Assembly (NCBI RefSeq): GCF_003385495.1
Contig: NZ_QNUH01000011.1
Location: forward strand, 62,001 to 126,000
Length of the DNA stretch: 64,000 nt
From: Chryseobacterium elymi
Lineage (GTDB): Bacteria > Bacteroidota > Bacteroidia > Flavobacteriales > Weeksellaceae
Direction of reading: 5' to 3'
Position numbers and translations under genes: made by a program. Shown one piece after another: positions 34,452 to 43,565 of the stretch (positions are counted from its first letter, which is position 1; each line of letters begins with the position of its first letter). The notes under the pieces were generated by a model. It did no database searches. It had not been told where the DNA came from and saw nothing but the letters and a program-made list of their open reading frames with translations.

Positions 34452-35058
34452 GGAAGAGAGAAGATGGAGGAGGGAAGTTATCATAGGGAAAAAAATGGAT
34501 GAGTTTCAAATTTGAAAAATTAATTATTTGGCAAAAATCTATGGATTTTGGAGAAAATATCTTTAAGTTGTCTCAAAATTTTCCAAAAGATGAAGTTTTT
34601 AATGTAACTTCTCAAATAAGAAGAGCATCTGATTCTGTTGCACTTAATATTTCAGAAGGAAGTATTTTACAGTCTAAACCAGAATTTAAAAAATTCTTGG
34701 GATACTCCATCCGTTCTCTAGCTGAAACTGTAACCTGTCTGTATAAGGCAAAAAACCGGAATTATATTTCAGAAGAAGAATTTAATACAATATATAATTA
34801 AAGTTATAATTTAATGAATCAGATTATAGCGTTTAGAAATCAGCTAAAAGATTGAGGAAGCTGAAGACAAAAATAATCACAGGACATTAAAGTTGATAAT
34901 CAAAATAAATAAAAAGTAGATAGTAAGTAGAAAATTGAAGTTGAGACATAAATTTCTCCCAGCTTCCAAACAAAATATAACAAACAGAATAGTAAAACAA
35001 AAGTAGGATATATGAATTTGGACATAGAATACCTTCCATCTTCAAACTTCCCGCTTCC
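34452..35058. mobile_element. Possible small mobile unit carrying a four-helix-bundle gene
   Basis: A purine-rich 26-base stretch at 34452-34477 is matched in inverse by a pyrimidine-rich stretch at 35033-35058 (20 of 26 positions complementary). Between them lie the S23-type gene (34499-34855) and further copies of the same text (GAGGAAGCTGAAGAC near 34853, CTCCCAGCTTCC near 34955). This gene family often sits inside rRNA intervening sequences or within dispersed repeats, so the block may be an inserted unit. There is no transposase. The composition is low-complexity, so the match is weaker than it looks. Confidence 0.35.
34499..34855 (+). pseudogene. Four-helix-bundle (S23/IVP-type) protein gene with one nonsense codon
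   Basis: The frame from ATG 34499 (MSFKFEKLIIWQKSMDFGEN) encodes the S23 rRNA-intervening-sequence-type protein: IRRASDSVALNISEGS, FLGYSIRSLAETVTCLYKAKN. It stops at TAA 34799-34801 after 100 residues, but the same frame continues without interruption, SYNLMNQIIAFRNQLKD, to TGA 34853-34855. The added residues are exactly the expected last helix of the family (about 115-120 residues). So one codon, probably GAA or similar, became TAA. The shortened product lacks the fourth helix. Family function is unclear. Confidence 0.85.
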
Positions 35059-35074
35059 AAACTTAAATACACAT

Positions 35075-36790
35075 ATGACAACATTAGAAAAAGCGAAACT
35101 TTGGTTAAGTGATACATTCGACAAAGAAATAAGAGATGCTGTACAGACTTTAATTGACAGTAATTCTCCGGATCTGGAAGATTCTTTTTACAGAGAACTT
35201 GAATTCGGAACAGGAGGTATGAGAGGTGTCATGGGAGTAGGAACCAATCGCTTGAATAAATATACTTTAGGTCAGGCTACACAAGGGCTGGCTAATTATA
35301 TGCTTCAACAGTTTAAAGGAGAAGAAATTAAAGTGGCCATTGCTTACGATGTCCGCCATAATTCAAAAGAATTCGGAAAACTGGTTGCTGATGTTTTAAC
35401 TGCAAATGGGATTAAAGTGCTTCTTTTCAAAGATCACAGACCGACCCCGGAATTGTCTTTCACTGTAAGAGACAAAAAATGTAACGGGGGAATTGTATTA
35501 ACCGCATCACATAATCCGCCTGAATACAATGGTTATAAAGTATATTGGAATGACGGTGCACAGATTGTTCCACCACATGATGAAGCGATTATCAATGAAG
35601 TATATTCTGTAAAATTTGAAGAAATTAAATTCAACGGAAATGATGACCTGATCGAATGGATCGGAGAGGAGCAGGACGATGTGTATATTGATGCCTGTAT
35701 TGAAAATTCAACCTATCAGAATGTAGGAAAAGAGAATTTAAATATTGTTTTTACCTCTATCCACGGAACAACTTATACTACGGTTCCAAAGGCTTTGGAA
35801 AAAGCAGGATTCAAAAAGATAGATCTTGTAAAAGAACAGATGATCCCGAGCGGTAATTTTACCACGGTAGAATCTCCGAACCCAGAAGAACCTGCAGCAC
35901 TAGAAATGGCTATGGATCTGGCAAGAATTACCAATGCAGATATCGTGATCGGAACAGATCCGGATGGGGATAGATTAGGAATTGCCGTAAGAAACCTTGA
36001 TGGCGAAATGCAGCTTCTGAATGGTAATCAAACGAATACAATTCTTACTTATTATATTTTAAATGAATGGAGAAAGCAGGACAGGATCACGGGAAAAGAA
36101 TTCATTGGTTCTACGATCGTGACTTCAGATATTTTCTTTGATATTGCTCAGAAATTTGGAGTTGACTGCAAAGTTGGCCTTACAGGATTTAAATGGATCG
36201 GAAAAATGATCCGTGAGGCAGAAGGAAAAGAGAAATTTATTTGCGGTGGTGAGGAAAGTTTCGGTTTTATGACCGGAGATTTTGTCCGCGATAAAGATTC
36301 ATGCGGAAGTATCCTTGTTGCATGTGAAATCGCTGCGTGGTGCAAAGCCAACGGAAGAACAATGTATCAGTACATGATTGAGATCTATGAAGATCTTGGA
36401 ATGTATTATGAAGGCTTGGTGAATATTGTCAGAAAAGGAAAAGAAGGCGCTGAAGAAATTCAGAACATGATGAAAAACTTCCGCGAAAACCCACCGAAAG
36501 AGCTGGCGGGGTCATTAGTAGAACAAGTGAAGGATTTCAAAGAACAGACCAGTTTCTCCGTTTCAAAGAACGAAACCAAAGTAATGAACGACATTCCAAA
36601 ATCGAATGTACTGATTTATTATACTCAGGACGGAACTAAAGTCTGTGTAAGACCTTCAGGAACAGAACCAAAAATTAAATTTTATATTTCTGTAAAAGAT
36701 ACGGTTACTTCTGAAGCCGACTTTAAAGATAAATTAAAATCATTAGAAGCAAAAATCGAAGACGTAAGAAAAGATCTGAAGCTGGACTAA
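35075..36790 (+). CDS. Phospho-sugar mutase (phosphoglucomutase/phosphomannomutase)
   Basis: A 571-residue alpha-D-phosphohexomutase. The phosphoserine is Ser145 in TASHNPPEYNGYKVYW, the metal-binding loop is GTDPDGDRLGIAV, the sugar-recognition loop GGEESFGFMTGDF, and the phosphate-binding loop RPSGTEPKIKFYIS near the C-terminus. Length and the opening KAKLWLSDTFDKEIRDAVQ match the PgcA/ManB-type bacterial phosphoglucomutase, interconverting hexose 1- and 6-phosphates for glycogen and envelope sugars. ATG at 35075 is chosen because the in-frame ATG at 35012 lies within the repeat-like sequence that flanks the S23 gene. Confidence 0.93.
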   Translation: MTTLEKAKLWLSDTFDKEIRDAVQTLIDSNSPDLEDSFYRELEFGTGGMRGVMGVGTNRLNKYTLGQATQGLANYMLQQFKGEEIKVAIAYDVRHNSKEFGKLVADVLTANGIKVLLFKDHRPTPELSFTVRDKKCNGGIVLTASHNPPEYNGYKVYWNDGAQIVPPHDEAIINEVYSVKFEEIKFNGNDDLIEWIGEEQDDVYIDACIENSTYQNVGKENLNIVFTSIHGTTYTTVPKALEKAGFKKIDLVKEQMIPSGNFTTVESPNPEEPAALEMAMDLARITNADIVIGTDPDGDRLGIAVRNLDGEMQLLNGNQTNTILTYYILNEWRKQDRITGKEFIGSTIVTSDIFFDIAQKFGVDCKVGLTGFKWIGKMIREAEGKEKFICGGEESFGFMTGDFVRDKDSCGSILVACEIAAWCKANGRTMYQYMIEIYEDLGMYYEGLVNIVRKGKEGAEEIQNMMKNFRENPPKELAGSLVEQVKDFKEQTSFSVSKNETKVMNDIPKSNVLIYYTQDGTKVCVRPSGTEPKIKFYISVKDTVTSEADFKDKLKSLEAKIEDVRKDLKLD

Positions 36791-36800
36791 ATTTGTGGGA

Positions 36801-37709
36801 ATGATAAAAAAGAGTTTTGTGGTCTGTATGCTTTCTGTACTTGTTTTATCCTGCAAAAAAGAGGTTTCTGAAACGGCAGAAGTAAAAGCAGCTAATGATT
36901 CAGTTGCCAAAACAGAAATAAAAGAAGACCTTTTTAAACCAATTGATACAGCATATTCTCCAAAAAATACAACGGAGGATTATATAAAAGCGCTTCAATA
37001 TTATCAATCTAAAACAGAAAGAGAAATAGCAGCCGGAAGTCCGGAGCAGAATAATAAGGTATACGAAGAGTACGTTGGAATAAGGAGCAAATATATTGAA
37101 GGCCTGAGCAGGCTGCATACCGATGTTTTGGATAAATATGTCAATTATTATGATTCCGACAGTGACAGTTACAAGTTTCCGGAAAATATAAAGAAGCTCG
37201 CAGCTCAGTTTAAGAAAGAAGGATTGGAATTCAGGGAAGTAGGAGAAGGTTACACCGAGATCTGGTCTGCACCTGATCATTATTTTACCGTATTTAAAAA
37301 TAAGGTAACCCCGGACTACAATTCTTATATTGCTCAGATGGCAATAGAAGCAAAAGACAACTATGCTGCAGATGCCGGATTGATCATTAGTTGGAAAGAA
37401 CTGGGAGAAAGATTGATATTCTGGGAAAATTTTATGAAGAAATATCCCGAAAGCCAGCTCCTGAAAACAGTGAAAAAAGATTACAACAATTACCTGCATG
37501 ATTATCTGTACGGAATGGACAATACCCCTACGTATGAAATAGCAGACGGAAAATTATACGACGAAAACAGGAATGAATATAAAAGGATTATAAAAAAATA
37601 TCCTAATTCATATACCGCAAAAAAGGTTCAGGAATTTCTGGTTCTTTTTGATGCTCAGGTACCTGTCGATCAGATTCGTGAGAAAATGAACGTGGAAAAC
37701 AATTATTAG
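36801..37709 (+). CDS. Helical lipoprotein of unknown function
   Basis: A 302-residue predicted lipoprotein with signal MIKKSFVVCMLSVLVLSC and Cys18 as lipidation site. The mature part is rich in charged helices (for example YIKALQYYQSKTEREIAAGSPE, KLAAQFKKEGLEFREVGEG) and contains YTEIWSAPDHYFTVFKNKVTPDYNSYI. No family recognised. It lies ten bases after the mutase gene and 20 before the aminotransferase gene, so it is in that transcript. An in-frame GTG six bases upstream is an alternative start. Confidence 0.65.
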   Translation: MIKKSFVVCMLSVLVLSCKKEVSETAEVKAANDSVAKTEIKEDLFKPIDTAYSPKNTTEDYIKALQYYQSKTEREIAAGSPEQNNKVYEEYVGIRSKYIEGLSRLHTDVLDKYVNYYDSDSDSYKFPENIKKLAAQFKKEGLEFREVGEGYTEIWSAPDHYFTVFKNKVTPDYNSYIAQMAIEAKDNYAADAGLIISWKELGERLIFWENFMKKYPESQLLKTVKKDYNNYLHDYLYGMDNTPTYEIADGKLYDENRNEYKRIIKKYPNSYTAKKVQEFLVLFDAQVPVDQIREKMNVENNY

Positions 37710-37729
37710 TAAATTTAAATAAAAATAAA

Positions 37730-38983
37730 GTGAAAGTTTCAAAATTAGCGGCGAACCTGATTGGTTCTGAAATTGTTAAAATTGGTAATGAAGTAAATGA
37801 TTTAAAAGCAAAAGGAGCGGAGATAGCCAATCTTACTATTGGTGACCTGAATTCTAATCTCTATCCTATCCCGGCACTGCTGAAAGAGGAGATTCAGAAG
37901 GCATATCAGAATAATCTGACGAACTATCCGCCGGCCAACGGACTTTTATCTTTAAGAAAAGAAGTTTCCAAAGATTTGAAAAACAGATGGAATCTGGATT
38001 ACTCGCCTAATGATATTTTAATTACTGCCGGATCAAGACCGTTGATCTACGCCGTGTATAAAACAATTGTCGATGAAGGTGATAAAGTAGTATATCCTAC
38101 ACCATCATGGAACAACAACCATTACGCTTACCTTACTTCTGCAGAGGCTGTAGAAGTTAAGACCACTCCTGAAAACAATTTTCTTCCTACAGCAGACGAT
38201 CTGAGACCACACTTAGATGGAGCAGTTCTTTTGGCCTTGTGTTCACCATTAAATCCTACAGGAACAATGTTTACAAAAGAGCAGCTTTCGGCTATCTGCG
38301 AAATGGTTCTTGAGGAAAATAAAAAAAGAGGGGAAAATGAAAAGCCATTGTACCTGATGTATGATCAGATTTATTCTAATCTTACTTTCGGTGCACAGCA
38401 CGTAGATCCGGTTTCTCTTTTCCCTGAACTGAAAGAATACACCATTTATATCGACGGTATATCCAAATGCCTGGCTGCAACTGGAGTACGTGTAGGATGG
38501 GGATTTGGTCCTGCTCATATTTTAGATAAAATGAAAGCTCTTCTAACGCATGTTGGAGCATGGGCACCTAAACCAGAACAGGAAGCTACTGCAAAATTCT
38601 TTGAAAATCCTGACAATGTAAATGTTTTCGTAGAAGATTTCAAAGGAAAACTCGAAGAGAGCTTAAAAATTCTTCACGGTGGAATACAGGATTTAAAAGG
38701 AAAAGGATTAGCCGTAGAAAGCATCGAACCTATGGGAGCGTTGTACCTTACGATCAGATTGGATTATATTGGAAAAACAAAACCGGACGGATCTGTTATT
38801 GAAAATTCGTCTGACCTTGTATTCTACTTAATTAATGATGCCGGAGTTGCTCTTGTACCATTCTCAGCATTCGGAGAGGCAAAATCTGAGCCTTGGTTCC
38901 GTGCTTCTGTGGGAGGTTTAGCGGTTGACGAGATCAAAGTAATGCTTCCAAAGCTTGAAAATGCTTTGAATGCTTTAAAATAA
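37730..38983 (+). CDS. PLP-dependent class I/II aminotransferase
   Basis: A 417-residue fold-type I aminotransferase, GTG start. PLP-binding Lys246 is in YIDGISKCLAATGVRVGWGF, preceded by substrate/PLP elements TAGSRPLIYAVYKT, CSPLNPTGTMFTKEQL and YDQIYSNLTF, and followed by the carboxylate-binding arginine in WFRASVG. It resembles aspartate/aromatic aminotransferases of subgroup Igamma; the specific amino acid cannot be told. No leader signals of regulation seen. Confidence 0.87.
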   Translation: MKVSKLAANLIGSEIVKIGNEVNDLKAKGAEIANLTIGDLNSNLYPIPALLKEEIQKAYQNNLTNYPPANGLLSLRKEVSKDLKNRWNLDYSPNDILITAGSRPLIYAVYKTIVDEGDKVVYPTPSWNNNHYAYLTSAEAVEVKTTPENNFLPTADDLRPHLDGAVLLALCSPLNPTGTMFTKEQLSAICEMVLEENKKRGENEKPLYLMYDQIYSNLTFGAQHVDPVSLFPELKEYTIYIDGISKCLAATGVRVGWGFGPAHILDKMKALLTHVGAWAPKPEQEATAKFFENPDNVNVFVEDFKGKLEESLKILHGGIQDLKGKGLAVESIEPMGALYLTIRLDYIGKTKPDGSVIENSSDLVFYLINDAGVALVPFSAFGEAKSEPWFRASVGGLAVDEIKVMLPKLENALNALK

Positions 38984-38998
38984 TTGAGAAAAATACAT

Positions 38999-39068
38999 GC
39001 TTCGGCTACACTTAACATGGCACAGTATAAGTTATTATGACAAGTGTCATGCTGAGCGTAGTCGAAGC
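38999..39068. repeat. Bacteroidota dispersed hairpin repeat (GCTTCGGCTAC ... GTAGTCGAAGC)
   Basis: Arms 38999-39023 and 39044-39068 are inversely related over 25 bases: 20 Watson-Crick pairs, three G-U pairs (as a plus-strand RNA) and two mismatches, with a 20-base loop. The right arm contains GTCATGCTGAGCGTAGTCGA, a phrase found dispersed in many Bacteroidota genomes. It may act as a terminator-like or REP-like element; no transposase is near. Confidence 0.75.
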
Positions 39069-39112
39069 GATTTTTTGAAGATAAGAAATACGGAAAAATT
39101 TAGCTTGTATTA

Positions 39113-39709
39113 ATGGAATTTTCTAAAAGACCGTTTCTGGAAACCAAATTGTTGAGTTTCTCAACCCTAGGAATTATCATTTTGGTGATTCTAAGTGTCT
39201 GGCTTTCAGGAAAGGGTTCTCATCGTTCTTTATTTCAGAATTCAATTCTATCCATATCTATTTTAGCAGGTACCTTTTTTCTGTTTATCAGCTTAGGATT
39301 GTACTATGGTCTGAAATTGAAAGAAAATGTAGGAAGTGTGTTAAATAAACATAGGTTAAAAAAATATTCTGATAATGCTCCGGCAGTGGATAGTTTGGAT
39401 TTTGATCCTCCTGTTGTTGGCGATAGTATAGGAGCTGTTGTACTCTCTGTTGTTTTATGGTTTGTGTTTACCGTTGTTTTGGTAGTACTTTTATATTTTT
39501 TAGGATTTTTGTTTTGGGCAGCCGTTTTATTCCTTACAGCAATGTTATATTGGATTTTTTTTCGGGCTTTACGTCTGGTGTTTAAAAATTCAGGAAAATG
39601 TAAAGGGAATTTACTTAAAAGTCTTACTTTCGGATTGTTTTATTCCTTTCTGTATATCTCCTGGATTTACGGAATTATCTTTTTAGCGAATTATATGACT
39701 CATAATTAA
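39113..39709 (+). CDS. Membrane protein of unknown function
   Basis: A 198-residue protein with about five hydrophobic segments (17-35, 47-67, 105-130, 131-150, 172-192) and a short polar loop (about 75-102). Glycine- and valine-rich, no motifs recognised. It precedes kdsB by 20 bases and may be co-transcribed, which hints at an envelope context only. Confidence 0.65.
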   Translation: MEFSKRPFLETKLLSFSTLGIIILVILSVWLSGKGSHRSLFQNSILSISILAGTFFLFISLGLYYGLKLKENVGSVLNKHRLKKYSDNAPAVDSLDFDPPVVGDSIGAVVLSVVLWFVFTVVLVVLLYFLGFLFWAAVLFLTAMLYWIFFRALRLVFKNSGKCKGNLLKSLTFGLFYSFLYISWIYGIIFLANYMTHN

Positions 39710-39729
39710 TTAACTTATAACTTTAATAA

Positions 39730-40452
39730 ATGAAAATCATAGCTGTCATTCCTGCCCGTTACGAAGCAAGCCGTTTTCCGGCAAAGCTGATGCAGATGTT
39801 AGGTGAAAAAACAGTGATCACGACTACCTATCAGAATGTTGCCGAGACGGGACTGTTTGATGAAGTATTTGTGGCTACAGATTCGGAAATTATTTTTGAT
39901 GAAATTGTGAAAAATGGTGGAAAAGCCGTTATGACCGGACAGCATGAAACCGGGAGCGACCGTATTGCGGAGGCCGTACAGAACATCGACTGCGATATTG
40001 TGATCAATGTTCAGGGCGATGAGCCTTTCCTTAAATTAGAGCCGTTAAGACAGCTTATCGACGTTTTCAAGGATGATGTTAACCAGGAAATTTCTCTGGC
40101 TTCATTAAAAATCAGACTAACGGAAAAAGAAGAAATTGAAAACCCTAATAATGTAAAAGTCATTACCGATAATAATGGTTTTGCCCTTTATTTCAGCCGT
40201 TCCGTGATTCCTTTTCACAGAGAAGTTTCCTATGATATAAATTACTACAAACATATTGGCGTGTATGCTTTCAGAAAGCATGCCTTGCTTCAGTTCTCCA
40301 AACTGGAAATGAAGCCTCTTGAAATATCAGAAAAAATAGAATGCATCCGTTATCTTGAATATGGAATGAAAATCAAGCTGATAGAAACTAATTTTATCGG
40401 AGTAGGAATAGACACACCCGAAGATCTGGAGAAAGCCAGAAAATTAATTTAA
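39730..40452 (+). CDS. kdsB: 3-deoxy-manno-octulosonate cytidylyltransferase
   Basis: A 240-residue nucleotidyltransferase activating Kdo as CMP-Kdo for lipopolysaccharide core synthesis. Signature sequence: [69 protein letters not shown] (metal-binding region), [31 protein letters not shown] and [14 protein letters not shown]. Length is standard. kdsA, which makes Kdo-8-phosphate, lies at 59842. Confidence 0.96.
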   Translation: MKIIAVIPARYEASRFPAKLMQMLGEKTVITTTYQNVAETGLFDEVFVATDSEIIFDEIVKNGGKAVMTGQHETGSDRIAEAVQNIDCDIVINVQGDEPFLKLEPLRQLIDVFKDDVNQEISLASLKIRLTEKEEIENPNNVKVITDNNGFALYFSRSVIPFHREVSYDINYYKHIGVYAFRKHALLQFSKLEMKPLEISEKIECIRYLEYGMKIKLIETNFIGVGIDTPEDLEKARKLI

Positions 40453-40497
40453 AAATGCTGTAGGTAAGCAGATAAGTCCTTTAGGCTTTTCGCTTTC

Positions 40498-40529
40498 TTT
40501 GCTTTTTCGCCCAATTCCTCTTATATTTG
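40498..40529 (+). promoter_or_regulatory. Complete -33/-7 promoter of the LolA-fold protein gene
   Basis: TTTG at 40498-40501 and TATATTTG at 40522-40529 are separated by 20 bases, an ideal Bacteroidota promoter; the ATG is at 40548. Confidence 0.75.
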
Positions 40530-40547
40530 AAATTATAAATAAGATTA

Positions 40548-41210
40548 ATGAAGAAATTACTTTTAGTATTCGTGCTGATACTTTCGCAGTTATCTTTTGC
40601 ACAGACCGCAAAAGAAATTATAGATAAAAATATAGAACTGTCCGGAGGATTAACGAATTGGAAGCTCTTAAATTCAGTACTGCTGCAGGGAAAAGTGATC
40701 TTAGGTATCAAAGATGAATACCCTATAAAAATTTACCAGCAGCGTCCCAATCTTACCAAAACGGTGATCAGCATCGGTGGAAAAGAAACGGCAATTGAAG
40801 GCTTTGACGGAACTAAAGGATATGCAATGAATTATGCCGCTAATAAGCTTCAGGTGTATCCTGAATATGTACCTGAAAGCTTTGATAATGATTTCATTGA
40901 CTGGGAAAACAAAGGTTTTGATGCCAAATATCTGGGAAAAGAAAAAGTAGGTGAGATGTATTGCCACAAAGTAGAGCTTACCAAAAATGTAAATAAGAAT
41001 ATCTATTATTTTGATGTAAAAACGTACATGCTTTTAAAAGAAATCAAGAAAGATGAAACATTAGTATATGCGGACTATAAGAAAGTAGGTAATCTTTCAA
41101 TGCCTTTTAGAATTGAATCTTCAAGTACTAAAAAGGATGGAGACTTCGTTATGATCTTAAACAGGATAGATGCTAATAAAGTTTTTCCTGCCAATACATT
41201 TAAATTTTAA
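40548..41210 (+). CDS. Outer-membrane lipoprotein-sorting-like (LolA-fold) periplasmic protein
   Basis: A 220-residue exported protein: signal peptide MKKLLLVFVLILSQLSFAQ. The mature part AKEIIDKNIELSGGLTNWKLLNSVLLQGKV, followed by alternating strands (YPIKIYQQRPNLTKTVISIGG, KVGEMYCHKVELT, YADYKKVGNLSMPFRIES), is the pattern of LolA/LolB-fold proteins annotated as outer-membrane lipoprotein-sorting proteins. It probably binds acyl chains in the periplasm; whether it truly carries lipoproteins is open. Confidence 0.75.
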   Translation: MKKLLLVFVLILSQLSFAQTAKEIIDKNIELSGGLTNWKLLNSVLLQGKVILGIKDEYPIKIYQQRPNLTKTVISIGGKETAIEGFDGTKGYAMNYAANKLQVYPEYVPESFDNDFIDWENKGFDAKYLGKEKVGEMYCHKVELTKNVNKNIYYFDVKTYMLLKEIKKDETLVYADYKKVGNLSMPFRIESSSTKKDGDFVMILNRIDANKVFPANTFKF

Positions 41211-41259
41211 TCAAAGGAAAAAATAAATAAGGCAAAACTGCCAACTAAAATTGTTAAGA

Positions 41260-41835
41260 ATGAAAAAGTTTTTTTTATGGCTGCTTTCTTTTGTAGCATT
41301 TTTACAGAGCTGTACCAATCAGAAAAGCGAAATTTCTCAAGCTAAAACCAAAGAACTTATGGGAAAAACAATATATGATTTCAAAGTTGAAAGCCTTGAC
41401 GGTAAAGAGATCAACTTTGCAGATTTTAAAGGAAAAAAGATCCTAATTGTCAACACAGCATCAGAATGCGGATTTACACCACAGTACGCAGATTTGGAGA
41501 AAGTGTATGAAGAATACAAAGATAAACTGGTTATTGTAGGTTTTCCTGCCAATAATTTCGGAGGTCAGGAGCCCGGAACCAATACCGAGATCGGTGCTTT
41601 CTGCCAGAAAAATTACGGAGTAACTTTTCCTTTGGCAGCTAAAGTTTCTGTAAAAGGTGATGATACAGCTCCTATCTTTAAATATTTAACAGAGAAGGAT
41701 TTGAATGGGGTAAAAAACACCACCATCCTTTGGAACTTTACAAAATTCCTGATCGATGAAAACGGAAAATTAATTGATACTTTCATAAGTACTACAAAAC
41801 CTACGGATGATGCTATAACGAAGCATCTGAAGTAA
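41260..41835 (+). CDS. Glutathione-peroxidase family thiol peroxidase, lipid-anchored
   Basis: A 191-residue GPx. Catalytic residues: Cys70 in NTASECGFTPQYADLE, Gln103 in GFPANNFGGQEPG, Trp158 in ILWNFTKFLID; a second cysteine in FCQKNYG may resolve the sulfenic acid, so thioredoxin rather than glutathione is the probable reductant. The N-terminus MKKFFLWLLSFVAFLQSC is a lipoprotein signal (Cys18), placing the enzyme in the envelope. It detoxifies peroxides. ATG at 41260 is chosen over a TTG nine bases upstream. Confidence 0.92.
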   Translation: MKKFFLWLLSFVAFLQSCTNQKSEISQAKTKELMGKTIYDFKVESLDGKEINFADFKGKKILIVNTASECGFTPQYADLEKVYEEYKDKLVIVGFPANNFGGQEPGTNTEIGAFCQKNYGVTFPLAAKVSVKGDDTAPIFKYLTEKDLNGVKNTTILWNFTKFLIDENGKLIDTFISTTKPTDDAITKHLK

Positions 41836-41849
41836 AACATCAATTTTGA

Positions 41850-42756
41850 ATGAATTTTCAGAATCAATTTGAAGCTTGTATAATTTGTGGAGCAATTGGT
41901 GACGCTTGGGGAAGTAGTTATGAAAATGAAGTTTTAATTGATGATTCTGAAATTTATTATTTAGGAAAAAAAAAAATTTAAACTTCGAAACTGGTTTATT
42001 ACGGACGATACTCAATTGACTTTGGCAACTTGTGAGATCTTAAGTAAAGAAAATTTCGAACCTGAAAATCTTATCAATAAGTTTATCAAATATTATAGAA
42101 GTAATAAATTAAATGGAGTTGGAGCTTCTACACTTAAAGCAATTTTAGATAAAGAGGCTGGAATACATTGGAGCCAAGCTGGACGTACCGGAGAGTTTGC
42201 AGCAGGAAACGGAGGGGCAATGAGAATTGCTCCTTTCGCATTTTTTTCCAATATTACTAGAAAAAATATTTTTGATGCCTGTAGAATTACACATAGAAAT
42301 GATGAAGCTTTTGCAGGTGCTTTAGCTGTATATTTATCTATAAAAGCGATTTTAAATTTAGAATGGAACGGATTTAACAATCTTTTTGATATTATTATTC
42401 CGGAACTTCCCGATACTAATTTAAGAGACAGATTAATTAAAATAAATAATTATAATTCTATTTCCACAATCTCTGAAATCGCAAAATTTGGAAACAATGG
42501 ATACGTCGTAAATTCAGTTCCCTTTGCGATCTATTGTTCAACTAAAATTTTTGATTTAGGGTTAGAAAAAATGTTTCAGGAAATTATAAATTCAGGTGGC
42601 GATACAGATACAAATGCTTCTATTGCTGGACAAATTGCAGGAACGTTAATTGGACTTGAGAAAATACCCCAAGAATTAATTATAAAACTTAAGAATTTGG
42701 AAGATTATAAGTGGATTAAACAAATTATTGATGAAACTAAATTAAGGATCGATTAA
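41850..42756 (+). pseudogene. ADP-ribosylglycohydrolase gene, frameshifted in an A11 tract
   Basis: ATG 41850 opens ACIICGAIGDAWGSSYEN, the N-terminus of an ADP-ribosylglycohydrolase, and stops at TAA right after an A11 run (41966-41976). With ten A the reading passes into KFKLRNWFITDDTQLTLATC, where DDTQ(M/L)T is the first metal-binding motif, and continues to SGGDTDTNASIAGQIAG (second motif, near 42598-42645) and the stop at 42756. The whole would be about 301 residues. These enzymes remove ADP-ribose from proteins, DNA or small molecules. The extra base may be real (pseudogene or phase-variable) or a sequencing error. Convergent with the next gene, six bases apart. Confidence 0.85.
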
Positions 42757-42762
42757 TATTAT

Positions 42763-43413
42763 TTATGTTTTCTCAGCAAAACAGAAAATATTCCCAAGCT
42801 TAATACTGGAATAACCATTACTTTTTATTTTGGAAGAATTAATCATTGCTTTAGCTAAAATATCTGTAGGCAATGGTTTCTGACTTTCCAGCAGCCCCAG
42901 CTTATTCGCAAATTTTATAATTCTGCTACCCAGAACTTCTCCGGTTCTTTCCGAATCTTTTCTTTCCAGCATTCCGGGTTTGAAAATAGTAATTTTATTA
43001 AAATGAAGCTGCTTCACCGCTTCTTCCAGTTCCCCTTTCATTTTGGAATAGAAAATTTTAGACGATGGGTTTGCTCCATAAGCCGAAACCAGCACATAAT
43101 CTTCCACGTCATTTTCCTTCGCTGCCTTGGCAAATTCATATTGATAATCAAAATCTACTTTTCTTTGGGCTTCCTTACTTCCGGCATCTTTCAGCGTGGT
43201 TCCCAGGCATGAAAATGCGATGTCGCCCTTCACTTTATCTTTCCATTCTTCCGGCTTTTCAAAATTAACCACATGAACTTTCAGCTTGTCATTCTGGATA
43301 TTCACAGGCTTTCTTACAAAGATGTCGACTTCCTCAAACTCTTTATCGTTGAGCAGCTGCTTTACCAGATCCTTTCCTGTAGCGCCCGTTGCGCCGATGA
43401 CCAAAGCTTTCAT
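42763..43413 (-). CDS. NAD(P)-binding oxidoreductase, HTATIP2/NmrA-like
   Basis: A 216-residue atypical short-chain dehydrogenase with the Rossmann motif ALVIGATGATGKDLVKQLL at the N-terminus, DIAFSCLGTTLKDAGSKEAQRKVDFDYQYEFAKAAKEN, then YVLVSAYGANPSSKIFYSKMKGELEEAV with the YxxxK pair. This matches NAD(P)H-binding proteins of the HTATIP2/NmrA-like group, often redox sensors or reductases of unknown substrate. Divergent from the MmcQ gene. Confidence 0.85.
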   Translation of the reverse strand: MKALVIGATGATGKDLVKQLLNDKEFEEVDIFVRKPVNIQNDKLKVHVVNFEKPEEWKDKVKGDIAFSCLGTTLKDAGSKEAQRKVDFDYQYEFAKAAKENDVEDYVLVSAYGANPSSKIFYSKMKGELEEAVKQLHFNKITIFKPGMLERKDSERTGEVLGSRIIKFANKLGLLESQKPLPTDILAKAMINSSKIKSNGYSSIKLGNIFCFAEKT

Positions 43414-43565
43414 AATAGTTGTGATTTAATATAGATAGTATTTTCTTTCTTAAATTTACTAAATTTGAATTAAAGTTTAGTGTTTAAAGAAGGAAAAGAT
43501 ATTTCCTTCAATATATATACATTATTCAAATCACTTATTGCCAATTACTTATTACTTATAAAGAT

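Noticed and set aside
35012..35074. Longer phospho-sugar mutase from ATG 35012
   Set aside because: The extension is encoded by the repeat-like pyrimidine text and matches nothing in the family.
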